Shown here piece by piece: positions 9,032-18,079 of a stretch of 64,000 bases of DNA (position 1 is the first letter of the stretch; the number at the start of each line of letters is the position of its first letter). Made by a program: the position numbers and the translations under genes. The DNA lies in the NCBI GenBank assembly GCA_900316645.1, contig ONDP01000001.1, positions 1 through 64,000 on the forward strand. Reading direction: 5' to 3'. The notes beneath the pieces were generated by a model. It worked only from the letters and a program-made list of their open reading frames with translations. It was not told where the DNA came from and did not search any database. This DNA comes from an uncultured Prevotellaceae bacterium (GTDB lineage: Bacteria; Bacteroidota; Bacteroidia; Bacteroidales; Bacteroidaceae).

Positions 9032-11881
9032 TTATTTAAGAGTTGGTAATATAATGGAAAATTCTGTAAATTCGTCTTTCTGCGATTTCACAGTGATGTC
9101 GCCCCCATAGTTCTGAATAATTTCACGACTCAGATAGAGTCCCACACCAGAAGCCTCACCAGTGGTCTTGGTAGTGAAGAAGGGGTCGAATATCTTATCA
9201 ATGATTGTTTTCTCAATACCGATACCATTATCACGTATGAGGATTTCTATCTGTTTCTCCTTGGGCACGACATTGAATTCCACCTTAGGTGAGTAATGAC
9301 TGCGTTGTGCTTTTTTAACCACAGCGTAAACTGAATTTCCCAACAAGCTCATGAAAGTTTTGCTCAACTGATCGGCATTCGCATTCACTATGATGGATGT
9401 TTCTGGGTAGTTGAATACTACATTGATATAATACTCTTTGATGTCTTGCTCGAAATATTTTAGGAGCATTTCCTTGTCCTGTCGGATAACAGCAATGATA
9501 TCTATCTCGGTGATACCTCCCGAGCGGTCTTTCAACATTTCCTCCATTGCTTTCAGCGTGCGGGTGGTGTTGGCACCATGTTCACTGACTTTTTCCAGGT
9601 TGCCCTTCAGCATACCGAGCACGTCGATAGTATCGTCATAGTTCTCTGGGTCCATGTTGTCTTTCTCGTCTTCTATATTAGCCGTGACGTCGTCAACCAG
9701 TCCTTGCGATAGTTTCGAGAAATTGTTAATGTAGTTCAGAGGGTTCAAGATACGATCAATTAGTCCCTGTGTCAGTTTACCCACAGTAGCCATCTTTTCC
9801 TGGCGCACCAGTTCATGCTGTGCTTCACCCAGTTCATTGAGGGCAAGTTCCAAGCTCTTTGACTTCTCCTCAATCTCATCTTTCTGTTTTACCACCTCTG
9901 CAGTTCTGTCGCGCACCACTCTTTCCAGTCTTAGCTTATCTAATCTAAGTTGGCGGATTCGCCACAGCACTGTTGCGTATATAACCAATACTATACAGGC
10001 GAAATAGAACAATATCATGTACCAGCGCAGATAGACGGGCCGTTCTATTTCGAAGCTTAGTCTGGCGATGTTCGACATGTGTCCAAAGGCATTACGTGCC
10101 TGAACTTCGAAAATGTATTTGCCATAGGGCTGGTTGTTATATTCCGAATAGGTGTCAGTGTCCCATGCACTCCATCTTCCGCCATTGATGCGATAGCGGT
10201 ATAGGGTGTTTAAGAGCAGTGATGGGTAGTCTGTCGAATAGTTGATGAGTATCTGTCGCTCGTCGCTCTTGAAAGTCATACTGCCAGCCAGTTCGTTGAA
10301 TCCGCCCCATGCCACGCTGTCGTCGTTGATGATAATCGAACGGAAGAACACCTGTGGGTTTGCAATTTTAGAGGGGTCAGTCTTCGACCTGTCGGCAACA
10401 ATCAGTCCTGTTGAGCTTCCCAGCCATACTTTCTCACCCTCACGGAGCAGTGAACGCACGGTATAGTCCATGAGTGGGAACACGAACTGGTTCCAGGAAT
10501 TGTCATTTTGACCGTTCCTCATAGCGTAGAGCCTCCTTCCCTTACTATTTGTCAGCCATAGTAATCCGTCCTTGTCGGCATAGGAGAAAAGCGGGTAGGG
10601 GAAAGGTTGTGTGGCACTGGCAGGAATCATGGTGGGTTTGTCATTATACATAACGAGGGTAGCAATTTCCTCTTTGTCGCCTCCACTTGTCTGCACGGTA
10701 AAAGTACCACTTGCGTTATTCCATATTCTACCATACAGATTCTGGAACCATATCACACCTTGCTTGTCTTTTATGATTTTAACCACGCGTGAAGCCTGGC
10801 AAACTTTCTCAGATGCCTTTCCTGATGTAAAAGAATGGTAATGCACACCATCAAGTTCTCCTGTATAGAATCCTTTTTCATCAGCCATGATGGCTGTTGT
10901 GGATTCATTCGTCAGTTGCTGAGAGGCTCCGTTTGGCAGAATGCGATAGACACCATTGGAGGTGGCTGCCAACAGTCCGTCATGATGGTTGATGATTTGC
11001 CAGCAAGCATAACTGACTTGTGGAATACTTTCGAAATAATTGCCATTCCTCACGAAGAGTCCTGCCAGAGTGCCGGCATACATCTTTCCTCCTAATATTG
11101 CCAGTGACAGCACTTCACCTCGAAGACCATTCTCGGGACCGAAACGCATGAAGGGTGATGGAATCTGAACGACGAAGATACCATTGTCAGTGATGCCCCA
11201 CAGCAGTCCATGATTGTTATAGGCTAAACTCTGGACGTTGTCGGAACACAGTCCACTTTCTTCGTTCAAATGAAATAATATGTTATTATTCTCGTCAACG
11301 AAATATACACCTGCACCTTCTGTAGCCACAGCCGTCAGACCGTTATCCATCTTCTCTTTCCAGTTGACGGTAATGCCTGGCACTATTTCTGAATAGTCGT
11401 AAGGATTCTTTCTGGCGACAGATGATTCATAGATGCTGTTTTGCTTGGCGGTATAGGTTTTTCCATTGCTGACGGAGAAATAAATTTCTCCACCTGTTTC
11501 CCAAATGTCTTGAACCTCACCTTTAAATTCGTGTTTTTCGTCCTGTGTCTTCAGCTCAATAATACCTTTTTGGTTGACAGTGATATATCCGAAGAAGTTG
11601 TAACCTCCCACCCACACTTTTCCTTTTGAGTCTTTTTGAACAACTGTAACACGGGTGACTCCTGGGGTGTAGATAATGCGCCAATCTGCATTGTCATAAT
11701 AGAGCAGTCCCTCGAAGTTAGCCACATAAAGAATTCCGTTCTTGTCAATTTCCACATCAAAGTTCTGCTTGTGACCTCGATATTCCGCAGGACTGATATT
11801 TTTGAAGAAAGGCAAACCCTGTGCATTGGCACAAAGCACCATTGTGAGGGCTAACAGACTTACGAAAAACCATCTTTTCAT
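9032..11881 (-). CDS. Two-component-type propeller sensor with Y_Y_Y domain and kinase-like module lacking the phospho-acceptor histidine
   Basis: A 949-residue protein. It has a signal peptide (ending CANAQ), a large periplasmic beta-propeller of two-component-regulator type, a Y_Y_Y-like domain (YRYRINGGRWSAW), a single membrane segment near residues 622-642, a coiled coil, and a HisKA/HATPase module. The ATPase part looks intact (N-box LLGNSVYAVV, RDNGIGI, GEASGVGLYL). Where the second kinase has AHEIQNP, this one reads IDRILNP, placing Asp709 at the phospho-acceptor position. It may act as a pseudokinase or scaffold that drives the neighbouring kinase. It overlaps the upstream gene by four bases. 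Confidence 0.88.
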   Translation of the reverse strand: MKRWFFVSLLALTMVLCANAQGLPFFKNISPAEYRGHKQNFDVEIDKNGILYVANFEGLLYYDNADWRIIYTPGVTRVTVVQKDSKGKVWVGGYNFFGYITVNQKGIIELKTQDEKHEFKGEVQDIWETGGEIYFSVSNGKTYTAKQNSIYESSVARKNPYDYSEIVPGITVNWKEKMDNGLTAVATEGAGVYFVDENNNILFHLNEESGLCSDNVQSLAYNNHGLLWGITDNGIFVVQIPSPFMRFGPENGLRGEVLSLAILGGKMYAGTLAGLFVRNGNYFESIPQVSYACWQIINHHDGLLAATSNGVYRILPNGASQQLTNESTTAIMADEKGFYTGELDGVHYHSFTSGKASEKVCQASRVVKIIKDKQGVIWFQNLYGRIWNNASGTFTVQTSGGDKEEIATLVMYNDKPTMIPASATQPFPYPLFSYADKDGLLWLTNSKGRRLYAMRNGQNDNSWNQFVFPLMDYTVRSLLREGEKVWLGSSTGLIVADRSKTDPSKIANPQVFFRSIIINDDSVAWGGFNELAGSMTFKSDERQILINYSTDYPSLLLNTLYRYRINGGRWSAWDTDTYSEYNNQPYGKYIFEVQARNAFGHMSNIARLSFEIERPVYLRWYMILFYFACIVLVIYATVLWRIRQLRLDKLRLERVVRDRTAEVVKQKDEIEEKSKSLELALNELGEAQHELVRQEKMATVGKLTQGLIDRILNPLNYINNFSKLSQGLVDDVTANIEDEKDNMDPENYDDTIDVLGMLKGNLEKVSEHGANTTRTLKAMEEMLKDRSGGITEIDIIAVIRQDKEMLLKYFEQDIKEYYINVVFNYPETSIIVNANADQLSKTFMSLLGNSVYAVVKKAQRSHYSPKVEFNVVPKEKQIEILIRDNGIGIEKTIIDKIFDPFFTTKTTGEASGVGLYLSREIIQNYGGDITVKSQKDEFTEFSIILPTLK

Positions 11882-13443
11882 AGTCTTGCCTCCTTTCTAA
11901 TAAATGTCTCATAAGGAATGTTCTTGCCTATATAGTAATTCCATTCCTCTCGTGTTAAGTTGCGCTTAATCTTGGCTTTCAGCTGTTGTTGCATCATCGG
12001 CAACGAAATCAGTGCCCTGATGATGTTTCCGTTCTGATCGCCTGCCCAGATGTTGTTTTTCTGTAGATCGAAAGTAAAATTAAGAATCCATCCTTTGGTG
12101 TTGAAGAAAGACATTGGCTCAATCTTCGACATATTGGTCATCCACATGTTGAAGACACCGTCATAGCTGGATGAAGACAGCCTATGACCGTTAATTTTCA
12201 ATTTTGATATTCTTGAAAGATGTCCCACCAGTTTATTTGTTTTCCCTTGTGCGTTGATGAAGTAGATGGTGCCGTTGCTCATTCCATAGGCAAACGTATG
12301 AGAATTCTTAGATTCGGCAAAAGCTGTTACCTGGCCTTCAAAGGGCACTTTCTTTGTTTCCAGCTTATCGAATCCCTTGACGATGTGCATTCTGCCCTGA
12401 CGGTCGAAGATGACAGGGTAGTTCTGAAAACGGGTAGCAAATTCAATGACAAAGGGCAGCTGCTTGTCTGAGACGATGATTTCCTTTTCAGTGTCAAACA
12501 GAGCCATACCTTTTTCTCCGAATAGGATGAACTGGTCGCCTGCAGTGTCCATACTTTTCAATTTAGCAACATTGACATTGATATTCTTGATGGTCTTTTC
12601 CCTGCATATCAACAGCTCACCGGTACGGCTCAGCGCATAGATGGCGTTAGTCTTCCTGTTGATGAAAACATCGCGGAAGTCATATTGTGGGTTGCTAATA
12701 AGTATCGTAGAATTCAGTTTGTTGCCCATGACGGTGTGTTTGATAACCTCACCATATGTACTACATGTTACGAAAAATCCCTGTTTCTCGTCGCCAAAGG
12801 CAATATCCGTTACGCTGCCTTTATGTTTGTTCCATACCGTCTTGTTCTGACTGGTTAGGGCCAGTGCCTGATAAATAACAGGGTATGAAAGGTCTCCGTG
12901 ATATCTATTCGTATATAGGCATACAGCATATTCCAACAGGTCAGCTAACTCATGATTGCCAGCTTGATATTGCGTGATGGCCGTGTTAGCCAGTGTTCTG
13001 GATAGTGCGATGTAACTCAAGGTATCAGCTACGCGTTTTGAGTGTTCTGCCTGTAAACGTTCCTTCTCGGCAATACTCTGCTGTTTCTTTGCCACTTCCG
13101 AAGCTTCCAGGGCTCTGCGCTCTGCAATTTGGGCGTTTTGGCGCTCCTGTTCGGCATGTTGGCGCATTTCGTTGGCAATCTTCGTCTGTTCCACAGCCTC
13201 ATCGCGTCGTTCATCACTGACGATACGCTGCTGGTTGGCTATCTCCTCCAGTTGGGCATTGACACTCTGCATGACAGCCGATTCCTTCTCTCTTTTTGTC
13301 AAGTTGGCTATCTGCGACTTCAAGTCATTTACTACAGCCTGCTCTTGAGTGTACTTTTCATGCATATTCCATGCAGTGACTCCTGTACATACAATAGCGG
13401 CAAGGGCCAGAAGAACAGCTAATATCTTGAATAATTTTCTCAT
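11878..13443 (-). CDS. Membrane-anchored coiled-coil protein with C-terminal WD40-like propeller
   Basis: A 521-residue protein with one N-terminal membrane anchor (about residues 5-25), a long Gln/Glu/Ala-rich coiled coil (about 27-145), then a beta-propeller-like region with WD40-type strands (GSVTDIAFGD, VGHLSRISKLKING, GVFNMWM). No catalytic motif is visible. It sits between the receiver-phosphatase and the sensor genes with ATGA overlaps on both sides, so production is probably coupled. Its likely role is a scaffold or sensor in the same pathway (inference). I do not recognise a characterised homologue. Confidence 0.75.
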   Translation of the reverse strand: MRKLFKILAVLLALAAIVCTGVTAWNMHEKYTQEQAVVNDLKSQIANLTKREKESAVMQSVNAQLEEIANQQRIVSDERRDEAVEQTKIANEMRQHAEQERQNAQIAERRALEASEVAKKQQSIAEKERLQAEHSKRVADTLSYIALSRTLANTAITQYQAGNHELADLLEYAVCLYTNRYHGDLSYPVIYQALALTSQNKTVWNKHKGSVTDIAFGDEKQGFFVTCSTYGEVIKHTVMGNKLNSTILISNPQYDFRDVFINRKTNAIYALSRTGELLICREKTIKNINVNVAKLKSMDTAGDQFILFGEKGMALFDTEKEIIVSDKQLPFVIEFATRFQNYPVIFDRQGRMHIVKGFDKLETKKVPFEGQVTAFAESKNSHTFAYGMSNGTIYFINAQGKTNKLVGHLSRISKLKINGHRLSSSSYDGVFNMWMTNMSKIEPMSFFNTKGWILNFTFDLQKNNIWAGDQNGNIIRALISLPMMQQQLKAKIKRNLTREEWNYYIGKNIPYETFIRKEARL

Positions 13444-14609
13444 GCTTTGCGTTTCAGTGCCAATATAGTGATATCATCACTCTGTTCTGCTTCGCCAGCA
13501 AAAGCTCTGACAGACTCCAACTGCCCATCTACAATTTCCTTGCAGCTCTTGCCGTTGAGAGCCGTCAGCGTCTCTGCCATACGGTCGTCGCCGTATTCTT
13601 CAAAGGAACTATTAGTTGCCTCGTTCACTCCGTCAGTGTATAATACCAATGTGTCGCCCACTTCCAGTTGGATGGAATCGTCTTTGAAGTCCAATCCTTC
13701 AATGGCTCCTACAATGGGGTTCCTGCTCACTGGCAGCATTTCAGATAATCCGTTGGCATGCAAGAGGAAGGGCGAGTTGTGTCCTCCGTTGCAATATTGC
13801 AGCTCACCGGTATCGATATGGTAAATGCCATAGAATACGGTGACGAACATACTGTCAACCGACTCAGCGCTCAACAGTTCGTTCGACTTTGTCAGACACT
13901 TGCCAGGAGGGAAGTCCTGCAGCCCAATGGTGCGTATCAAGGTACGGCTCACTGCCATAAAGATAGCAGCCGGAACACCCTTTCCGCTTACGTCGGCTAT
14001 CACTACACCGATGCGGTTCTCGTCGATGCGGAAGAAGTCGTAGAAGTCGCCGCCCACATCTTTTGCCGGTGTCATCAGTGCTGCCAGGTCTATCTCGCTG
14101 CTGTTTTCTGGGAATGGCGGGAACACACGGGGCAGAATGGCCTGTTGAATCTCTCGCGCTACTGCCAAGTCAGTCTTCAGCGACTCCAGCTGTGAGTGCT
14201 CTGCCTGTGCCTTTTTGATATATTCTATCTGTTCGATAGCTTTCTCAATCGTCACACTCAGGTCATCAAGATCGATGGGCTTTGTGGCAAAGTCAAAGGC
14301 ACCGTTATTCATAGCCGAACGGATATTACCCATGTCGCCATAAGCCGACACCATGATGCACTTCATTGCGGGATTGTGCATCTCGTTAATCTTGGTGAGT
14401 AACGTCAGTCCGTCCATCTCCGGCATGTTGATGTCCGAGAGGATAATATTAATGTCTTTCTCTCTCAGCAGCACCGTCAGGGCTTCCAAACCATTATGGG
14501 CGAAAAAGAACTCGTATTCGCCTTTGCGAATCTTTCTTCTGAAGTATTGCGTTAACAGCAACTCGAGGTCCATCTCGTCGTCAACGCTTAAAATTTTTAC
14601 TGGATTCAT
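13440..14609 (-). CDS. Response regulator with PP2C (SpoIIE/RsbU-type) serine phosphatase output
   Basis: A 389-residue protein. An N-terminal receiver domain has the acidic pair D10/D11, phospho-acceptor D59 in LSDINMPEMDG and K110. A helical linker leads to a PP2C-type phosphatase with metal-ligand motifs KDVGGDFYD (D184, D188), IADVSGKG (D206) and the C-terminal QSDDITIL. It would dephosphorylate a serine or threonine phosphoprotein when its receiver is phosphorylated, as in partner-switch regulation. It is the first gene of the five-gene operon and has its own promoter. No anti-sigma antagonist or kinase partner is encoded nearby, so its target is unknown. Confidence 0.92.
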   Translation of the reverse strand: MNPVKILSVDDEMDLELLLTQYFRRKIRKGEYEFFFAHNGLEALTVLLREKDINIILSDINMPEMDGLTLLTKINEMHNPAMKCIMVSAYGDMGNIRSAMNNGAFDFATKPIDLDDLSVTIEKAIEQIEYIKKAQAEHSQLESLKTDLAVAREIQQAILPRVFPPFPENSSEIDLAALMTPAKDVGGDFYDFFRIDENRIGVVIADVSGKGVPAAIFMAVSRTLIRTIGLQDFPPGKCLTKSNELLSAESVDSMFVTVFYGIYHIDTGELQYCNGGHNSPFLLHANGLSEMLPVSRNPIVGAIEGLDFKDDSIQLEVGDTLVLYTDGVNEATNSSFEEYGDDRMAETLTALNGKSCKEIVDGQLESVRAFAGEAEQSDDITILALKRKA

Positions 14610-14634
14610 GTTTGTCTTATTATAATAATTGTGG

Positions 14635-14666
14635 CAAAATTAGCGATATTTTTTTAATTAAGCAAA
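14635..14666 (-). promoter_or_regulatory. Promoter of the five-gene signalling operon
   Basis: On the minus strand TTTG, a 20-base spacer and TAATTTTG, about 25 bases before the response-regulator start codon. Its -33 element lies close to the divergent promoter of the next gene. Confidence 0.65.
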
Positions 14667-14685
14667 TTTTTGCGAATAAAATGCT

Positions 14686-14693
14686 TATCTTTG
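14686..14693 (+). promoter_or_regulatory. -7 element of the ATP-grasp-like gene, implying a leaderless or nearly leaderless transcript
   Basis: TATCTTTG ends eight bases before the ATG at 14702. With initiation usually a few bases past this box, the mRNA would have almost no leader. No clear TTTG stands at the usual spacing; one lies 13 bases upstream. Confidence 0.6.
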
Positions 14694-14701
14694 CAGCAGA
14701 A

Positions 14702-15760
14702 ATGGACAAATTACATATTTTTAATCCAGAACACGACATTGCATTGGCCAGTAATCTGACTAATTTTACGGCTCCTCATGCCGGGCGTCAGTTACGTGCC
14801 GACCTGGGCTTTCTGCCTGCATTATGGGCGGATGAGGGCGACTATGTTTTGGTCGAAGATGCCGATTATGCTGCATTGGCTTATCGCAGGGCTACGAAAG
14901 GGCGCAAGTGCCGTGTGGAGTGGGTAACGAAGTCACAACTGTCTTCTTTGCCGCTCCAGTCAGTTTCCCCTTGGGGCTGGGATGCCGCTTTGCGCCATCA
15001 GCTGTTGCGCTATGGTGTTGATGCGTCGTTGCTGCCCTCCGAACAGCAAGTTGCCGAGATTCGCCAGTTGTCGCATCGGCAGACGGCAGCCCTTTTGCTG
15101 CCCAGTCTCCGCATCGGCGGAACGGTAGGTGAGGCAGTGTTCTGTCAGTCTGTTGCGGCTGTCGAACAGCAGCTATCCCTCCATCCCCGTTTGGTGTTGA
15201 AGGCACCTTGGAGCTCCAGTGGTCGAGGTCTCCGTTTTATCAATGGTCAGTTGAGTGAATACCAACTTGGCTGGTTGCGTAATCTGCTGGCCAGTCAGGG
15301 TGGGGTGATGGCAGAACCATACTATGATAAAGTAAAAGATTTTGGTATGGAATTTATCGCCGATGCTGATGGCATTATCCGCTATGAAGGTCTTTCATTG
15401 TTCCATACCGTCAATGGCGCTTACGTAGGGAATATCTTAGCTACTGAGTCTGCTAAGCTTGAAATGATAAGTCGTTATATCTCAGTTGATTTACTGAACA
15501 TAATAAAGCAAAGAATTATTTCTTCTCTTCGACTTGGCACCTATCATGGTCCCTTCGGTATCGATATGATGATAGTGCGTAACAACCCTCAACTCTCCAC
15601 CAAAAGCTCTCAACTTCTCCTTCATCCATGTGTTGAGATAAATCTAAGACGTACAATGGGGCATGTGGCCCTATCATTATCGCCTGCCGACGATGATATT
15701 CAGAAGGTGATGAGAATAGATTATACAGACAATTACAAACTAAAGATACGCAAACTATGA
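14702..15760 (+). CDS. Conserved Bacteroidales protein with ATP-grasp-like features
   Basis: A 352-residue soluble protein beginning MDKLHIFNPEHDIALASN, a start I recognise as common to an uncharacterised Bacteroidales family. Features resembling ATP-grasp enzymes are a glycine-rich lid LKAPWSSSGRGL near residue 170 and a late acidic/Asn motif CVEINLRRTMGH preceded by FGIDMMIV, as in metal-ATP sites. The substrate is unknown. An upstream in-frame ATG at 14681 lies inside the promoter and is not used here. The stop overlaps the GH43 start by four bases (ATGA), so the two are probably co-translated. Confidence 0.7.
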   Translation: MDKLHIFNPEHDIALASNLTNFTAPHAGRQLRADLGFLPALWADEGDYVLVEDADYAALAYRRATKGRKCRVEWVTKSQLSSLPLQSVSPWGWDAALRHQLLRYGVDASLLPSEQQVAEIRQLSHRQTAALLLPSLRIGGTVGEAVFCQSVAAVEQQLSLHPRLVLKAPWSSSGRGLRFINGQLSEYQLGWLRNLLASQGGVMAEPYYDKVKDFGMEFIADADGIIRYEGLSLFHTVNGAYVGNILATESAKLEMISRYISVDLLNIIKQRIISSLRLGTYHGPFGIDMMIVRNNPQLSTKSSQLLLHPCVEINLRRTMGHVALSLSPADDDIQKVMRIDYTDNYKLKIRKL

Positions 15761-17457
15761 GAAAAATTATCTTGACTTTTGTCGTGCTGGCGGCTTTGTC
15801 TGCTCATGCACAATACCGCTCACAGGTATGGTCGCCCGACAATGGCGACGGCACCTTTACCAACCCCGTTATCAATGCCGACTATAGTGACCCCGATGTG
15901 TGTGTCGGAGCCAGTGGCGAAGACTTCTATCTGACGGCGTCATCTTTCAATTGCATTCCCGGGTTGCCCATCCTGCATTCCAAGGATTTGGTCAATTGGG
16001 AAATCATCAATTACGCCATTGATGCACTGCCTCCCCTTGAGCGCTACAGTATACCCCAGCACGGTAATGGTGTCTGGGCTCCCTCTATCCGCTATAACGA
16101 GCACAACCAGACCTATTATATATATTGGGGCGATCCTGATTTGGGCGTTTTCGTAGTAACAGCTAAAGACCCGGCAGGTAAGTGGACAGAACCAAAATGC
16201 ATCATTGAGGGCAAGGGAATGATTGACACCACGCCCCTTTGGGACGACGATGGGCGCTGCTATCTGGTCAACGGATGGGCCAATTCCCGTTGTCAGTTCA
16301 ATTCCGTACTCACCGTTCGCGAGATGTCTGCCGACGGAATGCATCAGATAGGAAATCCTGTTATTGTGTTCGACGGCAATGGCACCCCCAATCGCACGGC
16401 AGAAGGGCCTAAGTTCTACAAGCGCAATGGCTGGTATTGGATTATGTGTCCTGCCGGTGGCGTCCCTATTGGTCATCAGCTCGCCATGCGTTCCAAGTCG
16501 CCCTATGGCCCCTACGAGTGGAAGATTGTGCTCCATCAGGGCAATACCGATATCAACGGTCCTCATCAGGGTGGCTGGGTCCATCTGAAGAGTGGCGAAG
16601 ACTGGTTCCTGCATTTCCAGGACAAGGAGGCCTATGGTCGGGTGGTATGGTTAGAGCCTGTTACTTGGCAAGACAACTGGCCTGCTATGGGTGAACAGAT
16701 CAAGAACTACTGTGGACAGCCCGTCATGAAGTATAAGAAACCCAATGTCGGCAAGACCTATCCCATTCAGAATCCTGTCGAGAGCGACGAGTTCAACACC
16801 ACAGTGCTGGGTCGTCAGTGGCAGTGGCACGCTAACTATCAGCAAACCTTCGGAATGCCCACTCCCTATGGTGTGTTCCGTCTCTTCTGTCATAAGCAGA
16901 GTGCCGACTATAAGAATCTCTGGGAGACAGGCAACCTGTTGCTGCAGAAGACACCAGCCGACAATTTCACGGCAACAGCCAAGTTGCGTGTTTCCGCTAA
17001 GGATGAAGGCCAGTATGGCGGCATCATCGTGATGGGGCTGGATTATTCTTCGTTGGTGCTCCGTCGTGTGGGCAGTCAGTTCGAACTCCAGCAGATTACC
17101 TGTAAGAATGCCGACAAGGGCAAACCGGAATCCGTTCAGACATTAGCCACCCTGTCGCCCACAGCAGTCGATCAGGTGGATTATCAGCCAGCCATCCATT
17201 GCGATGTCTATCTCCGCCTGCAGGTCAGCTATGTAGGCGGCAAGAACAGTGATGGTACCAACAGGCACGAAGCCGTTGTCCGCTTCTCGTGGTCACGGGA
17301 CGGCAGGAAATTCACTGACGTCGGCGATAGTTTCACCATGCGTCAGGGCAAGTGGATAGGTGCCAAGATAGGATTGATGGCAGCCGAACCTGCAGGTAAG
17401 AAAGTACGTGGATGGGTTGATGCCGATTGGTTCCGCATCAGCGCAAATAAACATTAA
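15757..17457 (+). CDS. Secreted glycoside hydrolase family 43 (xylosidase/arabinofuranosidase type)
   Basis: A 566-residue enzyme with a signal peptide (ending AHAQ) and a five-bladed GH43 catalytic domain. The expected carboxylates are the base Asp in NADYSDPDV, the pKa-modulating Asp in GMIDTTPL and the acid Glu in TAEGPKFYK. A C-terminal concanavalin-like beta-sandwich (from about residue 350, ESDEFNTTVLGRQWQW) is the usual GH43 partner domain of beta-xylosidase-like members. It would trim xylan or arabinoxylan oligosaccharides. It is not next to a SusC/SusD pair, so it is not part of a visible polysaccharide utilisation locus. Its last 20 bases overlap the convergent hydrolase gene. Confidence 0.9.
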   Translation: MRKIILTFVVLAALSAHAQYRSQVWSPDNGDGTFTNPVINADYSDPDVCVGASGEDFYLTASSFNCIPGLPILHSKDLVNWEIINYAIDALPPLERYSIPQHGNGVWAPSIRYNEHNQTYYIYWGDPDLGVFVVTAKDPAGKWTEPKCIIEGKGMIDTTPLWDDDGRCYLVNGWANSRCQFNSVLTVREMSADGMHQIGNPVIVFDGNGTPNRTAEGPKFYKRNGWYWIMCPAGGVPIGHQLAMRSKSPYGPYEWKIVLHQGNTDINGPHQGGWVHLKSGEDWFLHFQDKEAYGRVVWLEPVTWQDNWPAMGEQIKNYCGQPVMKYKKPNVGKTYPIQNPVESDEFNTTVLGRQWQWHANYQQTFGMPTPYGVFRLFCHKQSADYKNLWETGNLLLQKTPADNFTATAKLRVSAKDEGQYGGIIVMGLDYSSLVLRRVGSQFELQQITCKNADKGKPESVQTLATLSPTAVDQVDYQPAIHCDVYLRLQVSYVGGKNSDGTNRHEAVVRFSWSRDGRKFTDVGDSFTMRQGKWIGAKIGLMAAEPAGKKVRGWVDADWFRISANKH

Positions 17458-18079
17458 ACCGCCTTTCGTCGGCAATAGTGGTCTGCGGTCCGTGTCCGCA
17501 ATAGACGGTCGTATCAGCGGGGAGCTTCGCAAGTTTTTGCAGGCTCTCCGCCATTTCTTGCATACTGCCTCCGTCGAAATCGGTTCTTCCTATACTCATG
17601 CGGAACAGGGTGTCGCCTGTGAATGCAGTCTTTTCGCTTTCACAGTAATACACACAGCCGCCTGGCGTGTGCCCAGGTGTGTGCAGAATGCTCATCACAT
17701 GCGTCCCGAAGTGTATCTCTTCTCCTTCCGTGAAATAGTGACCCACCGGTGCTTCTTCCTCCTCCAGTTCAATACCGAACAAGTCTGCAGCCTGTTTAGC
17801 CAGATGTGCTATCAGGAATTCATCCTCGGCTCTTGCCTCCACTTTCAGTCCGAACTCCTCGTAGATGGCATGGTTGCCCCAGTTGTGGTCCAGGTGTCCG
17901 TGGGTAGCCAGCAGGTGTACAGGTTTCAATCCTTCCGCCTTGATATAGTTGGTGATGGCGCTACGTTCCTCTGGGTACAATGCCCCACAGTCAATGATGA
18001 CACACTCCTTTGTTTCGTCACTCACCACGTAGCAGTTTTCCTGCAGCATGTTACATTCGAATCGCTTGATTTTCAGCAT
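17438..18079 (-). CDS. MBL-fold metal-dependent hydrolase (glyoxalase II-like)
   Basis: A 213-residue metallo-beta-lactamase-fold protein with the dinuclear metal motif THGHLDHNWG, a second ligand segment HTPGHTPGGC, the bridging Asp in FTGDTLF and a final histidine in CGHGP. The compact form without a C-terminal substrate domain resembles YcbL-type hydroxyacylglutathione hydrolases. Its precise thioester or other substrate cannot be read from sequence. Its start overlaps the end of rsmG by seven bases. Confidence 0.85.
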   Translation of the reverse strand: MLKIKRFECNMLQENCYVVSDETKECVIIDCGALYPEERSAITNYIKAEGLKPVHLLATHGHLDHNWGNHAIYEEFGLKVEARAEDEFLIAHLAKQAADLFGIELEEEEAPVGHYFTEGEEIHFGTHVMSILHTPGHTPGGCVYYCESEKTAFTGDTLFRMSIGRTDFDGGSMQEMAESLQKLAKLPADTTVYCGHGPQTTIADERRFNVYLR

